In this document: piece after piece, positions 36,252 through 48,236 of the stretch
How the letters are laid out: each line of letters opens with the position of its first letter
How positions within the stretch are numbered: position 1 is the first letter of the stretch
DNA from: Mycolicibacterium duvalii
Lineage (GTDB): Bacteria > Actinomycetota > Actinomycetes > Mycobacteriales > Mycobacteriaceae
Direction: 5' to 3'
Assembly: GCF_010726645.1 (NCBI RefSeq)
Contig: NZ_AP022563.1
Span: forward strand, 3,472,001 to 3,536,000
Length of the DNA stretch: 64,000 nt
Program-made: the position numbers and the translations under genes
Notes under the pieces: generated by a model
Told to the model about the DNA's origin: nothing
Databases searched by the model: none
What the model saw: the letters and a program-made list of their open reading frames with translations, nothing else

Positions 36252-37736
36252 ATGGGCGAGAAGTGTCTGCCCGAGGAACTGCGCACCCTGTTCCTTTTCG
36301 AGGCGCTCAGTGACGACCAGCTCGCGACGTTGTGCGCCAACGGCCACATCCAGACCTTCGAGCCGGGACCGATCTGCACCGAAGGTGACCCGGCGACGTG
36401 CTTCTACGTGCTGATCGACGGTGAACTGGTGATGTCGAAGCGCTCGGGCGGGGTGGACATCGAGACCAACCGCACGTCGCAGCGCGGCGTGTACTGCGGC
36501 GCCTGGTCGGCCTACGTGCCGGGTGAGAAACACCTGTATGAGGCCTCGGTGCGGGTCACCCGGCCGTCGCGGTTCTTCGTGCTGGACGCGGGTGCGTTCG
36601 CGGCGTTCATGCAGAAGGAATTCCCGATGGCGGTGCACCTGCTGGAGGGCCACATGGTCGGCGGGCTGCGACAGCGCCAGATCCTGGGTCAGCGCGAGAA
36701 GCTGCTGGCACTCGGCCAGCTCTCGGCGGGCCTGACCCATCAGCTCAACAACCCGGCCGGAGCCACCGCACGCGCCGTCGCCGATCTGCGCGAAGGTGTC
36801 GGCAAGGTGCGGCACAAGCTCGCCATGCTGGCCGACGGCAAGTTCACCCCGGCGGCGCTGAAGGTCCTGGTCAGCATCTCCGACGAGGTCGCCGAACAGG
36901 TCGCGAAGTCGAAATCGCAGGAGCTGGGGGCTCTGGAGATCGCCGACCGCGAGGACCAGATCGGCGACTGGCTCGACGAGCACGGCATCTCCGCGGCGTG
37001 GGACTACGCGCCGACGTTCGTCGAGGCGGGCCTCGACGTCGACTGGCTGGAACGCGTGGCGGCCTCGATCGCCGACGTCGACTGCTCGGCGACGTTGCCC
37101 GGCGCCGTCGGGTGGTTGAAGTACACGATCGACAACGAGCTGCTGATGAACCAGATCGCCGAGGCGAGCAAGCGCATCTCGGCGCTGCTGGCCGGCGCAC
37201 GGCAGTACTCGCAGATGGACCGTGCGGAGTACCAGAGCGCCAACGTCCACGAGCTGCTCTACAGCACCGTCAAGACGATCTTCGGAGACAAGGTCGGCAA
37301 GGACGGCGCGGTCACCCTGGTCTGGGATAAAGACCCGTCGCTGCCCGAACTGCAGTGCTACCCAGGCGATCTCAACCAGGTCTGGACAAACCTGATCGAC
37401 AACGCGATCCAGGCGATGGACGGTCACGGCACGCTGACCATCCGGACCCGCCGCCAGGACAACGACAGCGGCATCGTCGTCGAGATCTGCGATGACGGCC
37501 CCGGCATCCCCGACGACATCGTCGACCGGATCTTCACCCCGTTCTTCACGACCAAACCGTTCGGCGAGGGCACCGGACTGGGCCTGGATCTGGCCTGGCG
37601 CATCGTGGTGGAGAAACACCACGGTCATCTGGCCGTGCAGTCGCAGCCGGGCGACACCCGGTTCACCGTGTCGCTGCCCTGGGTGGCACCGGCCCCACAG
37701 AGCCCGACCGAGGTTGTGGTCGCCGGCGACGACTGA
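36252..37736 (+). CDS. Cyclic-nucleotide-domain sensor histidine kinase
   Basis: A 494-residue soluble kinase. Residues about 10-140 are a cNMP-binding/CRP-like sensor (LFEALSDDQLATLCANG, PICTEGDPATCFYVLIDGELVMSK). The phospho-acceptor helix contains His163 (LSAGLTHQLNNPAGA), and the HATPase carries NLIDNAIQAM, EICDDGPGIPDD, FTTKPFGEGTGLGL. The sensor lacks an obvious cAMP phosphate cassette (RTS/GEx), so the ligand may not be a cyclic nucleotide. No transmembrane segment is seen. It lies 81 bases after the receiver/TrxR-like gene and should phosphorylate Asp69 of that fusion. Confidence 0.88.
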   Translation: MGEKCLPEELRTLFLFEALSDDQLATLCANGHIQTFEPGPICTEGDPATCFYVLIDGELVMSKRSGGVDIETNRTSQRGVYCGAWSAYVPGEKHLYEASVRVTRPSRFFVLDAGAFAAFMQKEFPMAVHLLEGHMVGGLRQRQILGQREKLLALGQLSAGLTHQLNNPAGATARAVADLREGVGKVRHKLAMLADGKFTPAALKVLVSISDEVAEQVAKSKSQELGALEIADREDQIGDWLDEHGISAAWDYAPTFVEAGLDVDWLERVAASIADVDCSATLPGAVGWLKYTIDNELLMNQIAEASKRISALLAGARQYSQMDRAEYQSANVHELLYSTVKTIFGDKVGKDGAVTLVWDKDPSLPELQCYPGDLNQVWTNLIDNAIQAMDGHGTLTIRTRRQDNDSGIVVEICDDGPGIPDDIVDRIFTPFFTTKPFGEGTGLGLDLAWRIVVEKHHGHLAVQSQPGDTRFTVSLPWVAPAPQSPTEVVVAGDD

Positions 37737-37763
37737 CAACGTGGTGGGCAACAGACTGAAGGG

Positions 37764-40304
<2,541 letters not shown>

Positions 40305-41647
40305 AGCAGCATCCGCTCCGGGTGGTGCAGATCGTTCACCCGCGCCTGCCCGGTGTCCAGACTCGGCGGAGGAATCCATTCGGTGCGGCCATCGGCGCGC
40401 TGCACCGTTGTCCACCCAGTGTTCTCGATCATGAGGTTGTCCGGCCCGCAGGCCAGCGTCAGATCGTCGATGTCGGTACGGCCCCCGCGCTTCCAGTCGG
40501 ACGTGCCATGGTGCGCCTGGCAGCGGTAACCGCAGGCGTCGCATCCGGGACGGGTACAGCCGCGGTACTTTGCGTGCAGAACGATTCGCTGCGCCGCGCT
40601 CGCACAGCGCCGGGTCCGTCCGAGATACAGCGCCTGCTCGGTGTGGTCGTCGAACACCGCCAGATAGTGATGAGCGTGCGCAGCCATCCGGATCAGGTCG
40701 CGCATCGGCAGCAACGAGCCACCACCGGTGACCGCCTGCCCCGCACCCGATTCCAAATCGCGCAGCGTGGTCGACACGATCACCGTGACCGGTAGCCCGT
40801 TGAGTTGCCCCGGTTTCGGTGAGCACAACAACATCCGGCCCATCGCCAACAGTGCGTCGTGGTTGCGCTGCGATTGCGACCGCGAATCCTTGGCTGCGAC
40901 CCCGTCGTCTGGCGCACCATCGATCGTCGGTGATTCGTCGTCGGGATTGCACATGCCGGGCGCGGAGAACTTCGCGAACAGCACCTCGTACACCGCCCTG
41001 GCCTCCGGCGTGAGTTCTCCACTGATCCGGCTCATGCCATCCGGACGTTGGGGTCCGAGGTGCACGCCACGCTTGCGGGACCTCTCCGCGTCGCTGAAGT
41101 CACCGTCCGGATGTAAGTGCGCGAGCAATCGATTCGCGGCTTTCCGCAGCCCTTCGGGACCTTGCCGTCCGGCGATGACCGCCAGCGTTCGCTCCGCTTC
41201 GATGCGGGTCGCGGCGTCGACTGCATCCGGCAGGGTGGCGAAGAATTGCCGGATCACCTTGACGTGCTCGGCGCCGATCTGCCCGCGGCGCTGGGCCTCG
41301 GCGGTGCGTTCGAGGACCGGAGCCAGCGCCTCACCCGTCATCGCCGTGCGCGGGGACAGTTCGGCAGCGACGTCCAGGCGCTGACGCGCCTCGGAAGCAC
41401 TGATCCGCAATCGGAACGCCAGCAGCTTCGGCCAGGATGTGGCACCCAGTTCCATCGGGTTGGCCTCGGCCGACAACCGGGTCACGACGCGATGTGCCAG
41501 CACCGGAGCGCGGCGGGAGTCGGACTCCAGCGCGTCCATCACCTCGAGGAGTTCGGTATGGCTCAACGCAGTCAGGTCCAGCGCATTCACGGCATCGCGC
41601 GTGGCCGCCAACGCCGCGAGAGCCGCCGCGACTGAACCTTCCATGAA

Positions 41648-41663
41648 TCGAACACTAGTTCGA
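41648..41663. promoter_or_regulatory. Perfect mycobacterial SOS box (LexA site)
   Basis: TCGAACACTAGTTCGA is an exact match to the mycobacterial LexA operator TCGAAC-N4-GTTCGA, 4 bases upstream of the 13E12 start. LexA would block initiation or transcription and DNA damage would release it, as described for 13E12 genes in M. tuberculosis. Confidence 0.93.
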
Positions 41664-41813
41664 TCCGAGCGCGTCGGGCAGTCTCGTCAACGCAGATCAC
41701 GCCAGTCTGGGGATGAACCCGGAATTGGGGTTAACCGATCGAGAGCGGCCCTTGCGAACGCCCGCGCCGCATTACTAGGATATCCAAGTATCCACGCGGA
41801 AGAAGGCTTGAAC

Positions 41814-43334
41814 ATGACCACACGCATCCCCCACTTCATCGACGGCAAGCGCAGCGACCTCTCGTCGACGCGCACCGCCGACGTGCTGAACCCGAGCACC
41901 GGCACCGTGCAGGCCGAAGTGCTGCTTGCCAGCGCAGCCGACGTCGACACCGCCGTCGCGTCGGCCGTCGAGGCGCAGAAGGAGTGGGCGGCGTGGAATC
42001 CGCAGCGCCGCGCCCGCGTGATGATGAAGTTCATCGAGTTGGTCAACGCCAACACCGAAGAGCTGGCGGAGCTGTTGAGCAAGGAGCACGGCAAGACCGT
42101 CGCCGACTCCAAGGGCGACATCCAGCGCGGCATCGAGGTCATCGAGTTCGCGATCGGGATCCCGCACCTGCTCAAGGGTGAGTACACCGAAGGCGCCGGC
42201 GGCGGTATCGACGTCTACTCGATGCGGCAGCCGCTCGGTGTGGTCGCCGGCGTCACGCCGTTCAACTTCCCGGCGATGATTCCGCTGTGGAAAGCCGGGC
42301 CTGCGCTGGCCTGTGGAAACGCGTTCATCCTCAAGCCTTCTGAGCGCGATCCGTCGGTTCCGGTCCGGCTGGCCGAGCTGTTCATCGAGGCCGGTCTGCC
42401 GGCGGGCGTGTTCCAGGTCGTCCACGGCGACAAGGAGGCCGTCGACGCGATCCTCGCGCATCCCGACATCCAGGCTGTCGGCTTCGTCGGTTCCTCCGAC
42501 ATCGCGCAGTACATCTACTCCACCGCCGCCGCCAACGGCAAGCGCTCGCAGTGCTTCGGCGGCGCGAAGAACCACATGATCGTGATGCCCGACGCCGACC
42601 TCGATCAGGCCGTCGACGCACTCATCGGCGCCGGCTACGGCAGCGCGGGTGAGCGTTGCATGGCGATCAGCGTCGCGGTGCCGGTCGGCAAAGAGACGGC
42701 GAACCGCCTGCGCGCCCGCTTGGTCGAGCGGGTCAAGCAACTCCGTGTGGGCCACAGCCTGGATCCGAAGGCCGATTACGGACCGCTGGTCACCGAGGCC
42801 GCGCTCAACCGGGTCAAGGACTACATCGCCCAGGGCGTGGAAGCCGGTGCCGAGCTCGTGGTCGACGGTCGCGAACGCGGTTCGGACGAGCTGACTTTCG
42901 ACGACGACAGCCTCGAGGGCGGCTACTTCATCGGGCCCACCCTCTTCGATCACGTCACCACCGACATGTCGATCTACACCGACGAGATCTTCGGGCCGGT
43001 GTTGTGCATCGTGCGCGCCGACGACTACGAACACGCACTGCGGCTGCCCACCGAGCACGAATACGGCAACGGCGTGGCGATCTTCACCCGCGACGGTGAC
43101 GCCGCCCGCGACTTCGTGGCCCGCGTGCAGGTCGGTATGGTCGGCGTCAATGTGCCGATCCCGGTTCCGGTGTCCTACCACACCTTCGGCGGCTGGAAGC
43201 GGTCCGGCTTCGGCGACCTCAACCAGCACGGCCCGCACTCGATCCTGTTCTACACCAAGACCAAGACCGTGACCCAGCGGTGGCCGTCGGGCATCAAGGA
43301 TGGCGCGGAGTTCGTCATCCCGACCATGAAATAG
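41814..43334 (+). CDS. mmsA: Methylmalonate-semialdehyde dehydrogenase (acylating)
   Basis: A 506-residue aldehyde dehydrogenase-fold enzyme oxidising methylmalonate or malonate semialdehyde to propionyl- or acetyl-CoA in valine, thymine and inositol breakdown. Catalytic Cys282 is in GERCMAI. The general-base Glu of ordinary ALDHs is replaced in GGAKNHMIV, typical of CoA-dependent MMSDH. PFNFPAMIPLW, GFVGSSDIA and EIFGPVLC are conserved. ATG 41814 follows AGAAGG. First gene of an operon with fadE9 and mmsB, as in Rv0753c-Rv0751c. Confidence 0.95.
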   Translation: MTTRIPHFIDGKRSDLSSTRTADVLNPSTGTVQAEVLLASAADVDTAVASAVEAQKEWAAWNPQRRARVMMKFIELVNANTEELAELLSKEHGKTVADSKGDIQRGIEVIEFAIGIPHLLKGEYTEGAGGGIDVYSMRQPLGVVAGVTPFNFPAMIPLWKAGPALACGNAFILKPSERDPSVPVRLAELFIEAGLPAGVFQVVHGDKEAVDAILAHPDIQAVGFVGSSDIAQYIYSTAAANGKRSQCFGGAKNHMIVMPDADLDQAVDALIGAGYGSAGERCMAISVAVPVGKETANRLRARLVERVKQLRVGHSLDPKADYGPLVTEAALNRVKDYIAQGVEAGAELVVDGRERGSDELTFDDDSLEGGYFIGPTLFDHVTTDMSIYTDEIFGPVLCIVRADDYEHALRLPTEHEYGNGVAIFTRDGDAARDFVARVQVGMVGVNVPIPVPVSYHTFGGWKRSGFGDLNQHGPHSILFYTKTKTVTQRWPSGIKDGAEFVIPTMK

Positions 43335-43342
43335 TCTGGCAA

Positions 43343-44506
43343 ATGGATTATTTCGGCCTCGACGACGACGAGCGCGTCATCGCCGAGACGGCCGCCGCAT
43401 TCGCCGAGAAGCGCCTGGCGCCGCACGCGCTGGAGTGGGATGAGACCCATCACTTCCCCACCGACGTGCTGCGCGAGGCCGCCGAGCTCGGCATGGCGGC
43501 CATCTACTGCCGCGAGGATGTCGGCGGCAGCGGCCTGCGGCGCATCGACGCGGTGCGGATCTTCGAGAAGCTCGCTACCGCCGACCCGACGGTGTCGGCG
43601 TTCCTGTCCATCCACAACATGTGCGCATGGATGGTGGACAGTTTCGGCACCGAGGAGCAGCGCAAGGAGTGGGTGCCGCGGCTGGCGTCGATGGATGCGA
43701 TCGCCAGCTACTGCCTGACCGAGCCGGGCGCCGGATCCGACGCCGGTGCGTTGCGCACCAAGGCCGTTCGCTCCGGTGACGACTACGTCCTCGACGGCGT
43801 CAAGCAGTTCATCTCCGGCGCCGGGTCCTCGGACGTCTACATCGTGATGGCGCGCACCGGAGATGATGGCCCGAGAGGCATCTCGACGTTCGTGGTGCCC
43901 AAGGACGCGCCGGGCCTGAGCTTCGGCACCGATGAGCAGAAGATGGGCTGGAACGCCCAGCCCACCAAGCAGGTCATCTTCGAAGGCGCACGAGTGCCGG
44001 CCGACGCGATGCTCGGCGGCGCCGACGGCCAGGGCACCGGATTCGGTATCGCGATGCAGGGCCTCAACGGCGGGCGCCTCAACATCGCGGCGTGTTCGTT
44101 GGGCGGTGCACAGACCGCCTACGAGAAGGCCGCCTCGTACCTGGCCGACCGGCAGGCCTTCGGCGGGTCCCTGCTCGACGAGCCGACGATCCGGTTCACC
44201 CTCGCCGACATGGTCACCGCACTGGAGACGTCCCGGACGTTGCTGTGGCGTGCGGCAACGGCTCTCGACGACAACCACCCCGACAAGGTGGAACTGTGCG
44301 CGATGGCCAAACGCTACGTCACCGACGCCTGCTTCGACGTGGCCGATCAGGCGCTGCAACTGCACGGCGGTTACGGCTATCTGCGCGAGTACGGCCTGGA
44401 GAAGATCGTCCGTGATCTGCGGGTGCACCGGATCCTGGAAGGCACCAACGAAATCATGCGCGTGGTGATCGGGCGGGCAGCCGCCTCCCGAGCCCGCGCA
44501 TCCTGA
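43343..44506 (+). CDS. fadE9: Isobutyryl-CoA dehydrogenase-like acyl-CoA dehydrogenase
   Basis: A 387-residue FAD-dependent acyl-CoA dehydrogenase. Conserved segments: YCLTEPGAGSDAGALRTKA (FAD/substrate), GRLNIAACSLG, RQAFGGSL, and the catalytic Glu in HRILEGTNEIMR. It probably dehydrogenates isobutyryl-CoA in valine catabolism, judging by its neighbours mmsA and mmsB and the FadE9 synteny. The start at 43343 is 8 bases after the mmsA stop; the frame extends upstream inside mmsA and was cut there. Confidence 0.93.
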   Translation: MDYFGLDDDERVIAETAAAFAEKRLAPHALEWDETHHFPTDVLREAAELGMAAIYCREDVGGSGLRRIDAVRIFEKLATADPTVSAFLSIHNMCAWMVDSFGTEEQRKEWVPRLASMDAIASYCLTEPGAGSDAGALRTKAVRSGDDYVLDGVKQFISGAGSSDVYIVMARTGDDGPRGISTFVVPKDAPGLSFGTDEQKMGWNAQPTKQVIFEGARVPADAMLGGADGQGTGFGIAMQGLNGGRLNIAACSLGGAQTAYEKAASYLADRQAFGGSLLDEPTIRFTLADMVTALETSRTLLWRAATALDDNHPDKVELCAMAKRYVTDACFDVADQALQLHGGYGYLREYGLEKIVRDLRVHRILEGTNEIMRVVIGRAAASRARAS

Positions 44507-44521
44507 CACGAGGGATTGATG

Positions 44522-45397
44522 ATGACGACGATCGCGTTCCTGGGCCTGGGCAACATGGGTGGCCCGATGGCGGCGAATCTGGTGGCGGCCGGCCATGACG
44601 TCCGCGCATTCGATCCGGTGAGCGCGCTGAAGGAAGCCGCGAAAGCCAGAGGCGCAACCGTTTTCGACACCGGCGCCGACGCCGTGGCCGAGGCCGACGT
44701 GATCATCACGTCGCTGCCCAACGGCAACATCGTCAAGTCCGTCTACGACGAGGTGGTGCCCGCCGCGAGATCCGGCTCGCTGCTGATCGACACGTCCACG
44801 ATCTCGGTCGACGATGCCCGCACCATCCACGACCAGGCCGCACAGAAGGGTCTGGCCCAGATCGATGCGCCGGTCTCGGGTGGCATCAAGGGGGCGACCG
44901 CGGGCACGCTGGCCTTCATGGTGGGCGGTGACGACGATGCATTCGAGCGCGCCAAGCCGGTGCTGGAACCCATGGCGGGCAAGATCATCCACTGCGGAGC
45001 CTCTGGCGCCGGCCAGGCCGCCAAGTTGTGCAACAACATGGTGCTCGCGGTCCAGCAGATCGCGATCGGCGAGGCGTTCGTGCTGGCTGAGAAACTCGGC
45101 CTGCCGGCCCAGTCGCTGTTCGACGTGATCACCGGCGCCACCGGCAACTGCTGGGCCGTGCACACGAACTGTCCCGTGCCCGGGCCCGTACCGACCTCAC
45201 CGGCCAACAACGACTTCAAACCGGGGTTCGCCACCGCACTGATGAACAAGGACCTCGGCCTGGCGATGGCCGCGGTGGCCTCCACGGGTGCGACGGCACC
45301 GCTGGGCAGCCACGCCGCGCAGATCTACGCCGACTTCGCCGTCGAGCACGCCGACCAGGACTTCAGCGCGGTCATCGAACTGCTGCGGGGTTCATGA
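44522..45397 (+). CDS. mmsB: 3-hydroxyisobutyrate dehydrogenase
   Basis: A 291-residue beta-hydroxyacid dehydrogenase oxidising 3-hydroxyisobutyrate to methylmalonate semialdehyde, the substrate of MmsA. NAD site FLGLGNMGGPMAANL, substrate motif DAPVSGGIKGATAGTL, catalytic Lys in GAGQAAKLCNNM, and the C-terminal NKDLGLAM. ATG 44522 has a GAGGG ribosome site; ATG 44519 is equally in frame. Its tail overlaps the convergent TetR gene by 26 bases. Confidence 0.95.
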   Translation: MTTIAFLGLGNMGGPMAANLVAAGHDVRAFDPVSALKEAAKARGATVFDTGADAVAEADVIITSLPNGNIVKSVYDEVVPAARSGSLLIDTSTISVDDARTIHDQAAQKGLAQIDAPVSGGIKGATAGTLAFMVGGDDDAFERAKPVLEPMAGKIIHCGASGAGQAAKLCNNMVLAVQQIAIGEAFVLAEKLGLPAQSLFDVITGATGNCWAVHTNCPVPGPVPTSPANNDFKPGFATALMNKDLGLAMAAVASTGATAPLGSHAAQIYADFAVEHADQDFSAVIELLRGS

Positions 45398-46049
45398 CCG
45401 TCTCGGCGAGCATGCGCCGCAACCATTTTCCGTAGGACTGCCGGCTCCACCGGCTGCGGTCGACGATCTTGAGGTAGGTCTCGACGTCGCCGAGCAGCGC
45501 GGCGGTCTCGACGAGCTCGTCGAAGCTCACGTCCTCGCGCAACCAACCGCGCTCCCGGAACACGACCATGACCCGCCGAATCTGCCGCTTGATCCCGGCG
45601 AGTAGGTCATCGAGGTAGCGGTCCAGCGCGGGATCGACGGCGGCGCCGCTGAACAGCGCCCGCGCGGTACGTGCGGACCGGGCATGCAGGTCGACCTGCA
45701 TCGACACGATGAAGTCGAGCGCGTCACCCGCGTCGTCGACCTCAAAGAGCCGCGCACCGACGTCACCGTCGAGGATGTCCCGGTCACCTGTCTGCCCGAA
45801 TGCGCTGTACTCGACGGCCGCGATCATCAGCGCGGCCTTCGGTCCGTAGGTCTGCACCGTCTCGACCGACACCCCCGCCGCCGCGGCGATCTTGGCCAGC
45901 GTGGTGGCGGCATACCCATGCTCGGCGAACAGCCCGGCCGCCGCTGCGACCACCTCCTGACGGGTCTGCTCGGCCTGCTGGCGGCGCAGAGTCGAACGGT
46001 ACCGACGCGCCGTCGGCTTCCCCGGCTCGGATATTGACCTGTATGCCAT
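45372..46049 (-). CDS. TetR-family transcriptional regulator
   Basis: A 225-residue TetR-type repressor. The N-terminal helix-turn-helix spans about residues 22-75 (TRQEVVAAAAGLFAEHGYAATTLAKIAAAAGVSVETVQTYG). The C-terminal ligand domain is unassigned. It is divergent from a glycosyltransferase gene and its own start overlaps an inverted repeat (46049-46063), so it probably represses both. The ligand is unknown; if the glycosyltransferase detoxifies a small molecule, that molecule or its precursor would be the likely inducer. Confidence 0.88.
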   Translation of the reverse strand: MAYRSISEPGKPTARRYRSTLRRQQAEQTRQEVVAAAAGLFAEHGYAATTLAKIAAAAGVSVETVQTYGPKAALMIAAVEYSAFGQTGDRDILDGDVGARLFEVDDAGDALDFIVSMQVDLHARSARTARALFSGAAVDPALDRYLDDLLAGIKRQIRRVMVVFRERGWLREDVSFDELVETAALLGDVETYLKIVDRSRWSRQSYGKWLRRMLAETVMNPAAVR

Positions 46050-46063
46050 AGTACTGAATACTA
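46049..46063. promoter_or_regulatory. Probable TetR operator
   Basis: TAGTA-CTGAA-TACTA is a perfect 5-bp inverted repeat, 15 bp long, at the TetR start codon and 34 bases before the divergent glycosyltransferase GTG. AT-rich, unlike its surroundings. A further ACTACT half-like sequence lies at 46070-46075. Confidence 0.65.
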
Positions 46064-46096
46064 CACGAAACTACTCAATCGGCCGAAGGAGCCACC

Positions 46097-47461
46097 GTGG
46101 CCTCGATTCTCATCGCCAGCGTGCCGATCCACGGCCACGTCACGCCGTTGCTCGCCGTGGCGCGCCACCTCGTCGACCGCGGTGACGACGTCCGGTTCCT
46201 CACCGGCACCCGGTTCGGCGAGTCCGTCACCGCCACCGGCGCACGACACCTCGCCCTGTCCGGGGACGCCGACTACGACGACCGCGTCGACCACGACAAG
46301 CGGTTCCCGCAACGTGCCGCGCTGAGCGGGGTGAAGGCCGTCGCGTTCGACATCGAGCACATGTTCGTCCGGCCGGTCCCGGCCCAGGTCGACGCCGTCC
46401 TGACCGCACACGCCGAGCAGACCGTCGACGTCCTCCTGGTCGAACCGACCTTCGCCGCCGCAGCGTTCCTGCTCGGCTATCCACGCTCCGCCCGGCCCGC
46501 GATCGTCGACTGCGGCGTGCTGCCACTGTCGTTCCCCAGTCGCGACGTCGCGCCCTTCGGGCTGGGTCTGCAACCGGCACGGTGGGGCAACCGGATTCGC
46601 AACGCCGTGCTGAGGATCGCCACCGAGCGCGTGATGCGCAGCGTCAGCGCCCTCAGCCACGACATCTACCGGGGCATCCACGGCACCGACATGCCGTTCT
46701 CGGTGATGGACTGGGCACGGCACGCCGATGCCGTCGTCCAGTTCACGGTCCCGTCGTTCGAGTATCCGCGCTCGGACCTGCCGCCGACCGTGCACTTCGC
46801 CGGTCCGCTCTCGGCCACCGGTTCCCAGGCTCCGCTGCCGCCGTGGTGGGGCGACCTCGACGGGACCACACCGGTCGTGCACGTCACGCAGGGCACCATC
46901 GCCAACAAGGACTACACGCAACTGATCGTCCCGACCGCCCGTGCGCTCGCCGACGACGACGTGCTGGTCGTGGTGTCCACCGGCGGCCGCCCGCTCGAGA
47001 CGCTGCCGGCACTTCCGCCCAACGTCCGCGTCGCCGAGTACCTTCCGTACGACGAGTTACTCCCCCGCACAGACGTTTTCGTCACCAACGGCGGATACGG
47101 CGGCGTGCAGTACGCGCTGCGGCACGGCGTGCCGCTCGTGGTGACCGGCGGCAAGGAGGACAAGCCCGAGGTCGGAGCCCGGGTCGCCTGGTCGGGGGTC
47201 GGGGTGCAGATCCGCCGGGACCGGCCGACCGAACCGGCGCTCGGACGCGCGGTGCGGCAGGTTCTGGAGGATCGGAGCTTCCGCGATTCGGCGCGCCGGA
47301 TCGCGGCCGACATGGCCGCCAGCGGTGGCTACCGCGTGCTGACCGACGTCATCGACGATCTGGCCCGCCGCGCGATCAGGCCGCGGTCGGCCTCGGGTGC
47401 GACTGATTCCACTCGTCGCGCACGTGCTGACAGTCGGCCAGATGGATCGGGGCGCCGCTGA
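46097..47461 (+). CDS. GT1-family (UGT/MGT-type) glycosyltransferase
   Basis: A 454-residue GT-B glycosyltransferase. N-terminal acceptor domain begins ILIASVPIHGHVTPLLAVARHL. The C-terminal donor motif includes VTNGGYGGVQYALRHGVPLVVTGGKEDKPEVGARVAWSGVGV, where the usual HGG of the PSPG motif reads NGG. It would move a sugar from a nucleotide donor to a small molecule. GTG 46097 follows GAAGGAG. The long C-terminal tail overlaps the HAD gene by 86 bases and may not be functionally needed. Confidence 0.85.
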   Translation: MASILIASVPIHGHVTPLLAVARHLVDRGDDVRFLTGTRFGESVTATGARHLALSGDADYDDRVDHDKRFPQRAALSGVKAVAFDIEHMFVRPVPAQVDAVLTAHAEQTVDVLLVEPTFAAAAFLLGYPRSARPAIVDCGVLPLSFPSRDVAPFGLGLQPARWGNRIRNAVLRIATERVMRSVSALSHDIYRGIHGTDMPFSVMDWARHADAVVQFTVPSFEYPRSDLPPTVHFAGPLSATGSQAPLPPWWGDLDGTTPVVHVTQGTIANKDYTQLIVPTARALADDDVLVVVSTGGRPLETLPALPPNVRVAEYLPYDELLPRTDVFVTNGGYGGVQYALRHGVPLVVTGGKEDKPEVGARVAWSGVGVQIRRDRPTEPALGRAVRQVLEDRSFRDSARRIAADMAASGGYRVLTDVIDDLARRAIRPRSASGATDSTRRARADSRPDGSGRR

Positions 47462-48056
47462 CGTCGTCACCGTCGACGAGCACCGTCGGCACCCCGGCGG
47501 CCGCGGCGATCCGCTGGTTCGCCGGCGACCCCGCGAACGCGAGCGAATCCTGAGGCGTCGCGCCGAGGTCGGCGAGCGCATGCTCGTAGAGGCTGCCGTC
47601 GGGCGCATCGTCCGGGGTGACCACCGTCGAGACCACCCCGTCGCCCACCAGCTGGCGCACCAGCGGCTCCACCCAGGCGTGGCTTCCGGTGCTGACGATG
47701 CCGACCGCGATACCGGCGCCGAACGCCTCGGTGATCAGGTCCACGATCCCGGCGCGCGGCGTCACGTCGGAATCCAGGATGGTCTCATCGAGGATCATCG
47801 CCTTGGTCGCGCAGATCTCGTCGACCAGCAGTTCGGCCAGCACGTCGCACTCGCAGCGCACACCGCGCTTACGCAGCTCGGCAGCCACCCGGGTGCGCTC
47901 GTCGGAGAGCACCTTCAGCTGCCGGTAGCGCTGCTCCGACCACACGATGTCGAGGCCGAGCTCGGCGAATGCGGCGTTGAATGCGGGCCGGTGTCCTGCG
48001 GAGTCGATGTCGGCGAGGGCGTCGAGGTCGAAGACCATCGCCTTGAGCGGGGCCAT
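47376..48056 (-). CDS. HAD-family hydrolase
   Basis: A 226-residue haloacid-dehalogenase-like protein. Motif I reads MVFDLDALADIDSAGH, motif II IVSTGSHAWVEPL, and motif IV is weak (LAFAGSPANQRIAAAAGVPTVLV), where the second acidic pair is not obvious, so phosphatase activity may be reduced. ATG 48056 directly precedes motif I; GTG 48131 would add a Trp-rich stretch (RAGRFWWDW) and cannot be excluded. The tail overlaps the glycosyltransferase by 86 bases. Confidence 0.75.
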   Translation of the reverse strand: MAPLKAMVFDLDALADIDSAGHRPAFNAAFAELGLDIVWSEQRYRQLKVLSDERTRVAAELRKRGVRCECDVLAELLVDEICATKAMILDETILDSDVTPRAGIVDLITEAFGAGIAVGIVSTGSHAWVEPLVRQLVGDGVVSTVVTPDDAPDGSLYEHALADLGATPQDSLAFAGSPANQRIAAAAGVPTVLVDGDDVSGAPIHLADCQHVRDEWNQSHPRPTAA

Positions 48057-48168
48057 GTTCGCGTCGCTGGGTCGCGGCCAGTCCCACCAGAACCGGCCGG
48101 CACGCCAGGCTTTCTGCTCAATGCTCGTCACGATTGTGATGGTGGCCCAGATCACAACGCGGCCGCCT

Positions 48169-48182
48169 CCCCCACTTGGGGG
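48169..48182. promoter_or_regulatory. Inverted repeat CCCCCA-CT-TGGGGG
   Basis: A 6-bp perfect inverted repeat with a 2-bp centre in the divergent region between the HAD gene and the response-regulator gene, 54 bases before the latter. Its position fits an operator for the downstream regulator; the binding protein is unknown. Confidence 0.4.
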
Positions 48183-48236
48183 ATTCGACGCGCCAAGTTC
48201 ACCGATGCGTGCCGGGGGCGGCCCTAAGGTTGGGGC

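Noticed and set aside
43250..45163. Leftward 637-codon frame opposite fadE9 and mmsB
   Set aside because: Antisense to two conserved catabolic genes; no start signal or domain.
48218..48236. GGCCCTAAGGTTGGGG just before the NarL-type regulator as a DosR box
   Set aside because: Right arm is wrong (GGTTG) and it ends at the start codon, leaving no room for a promoter.
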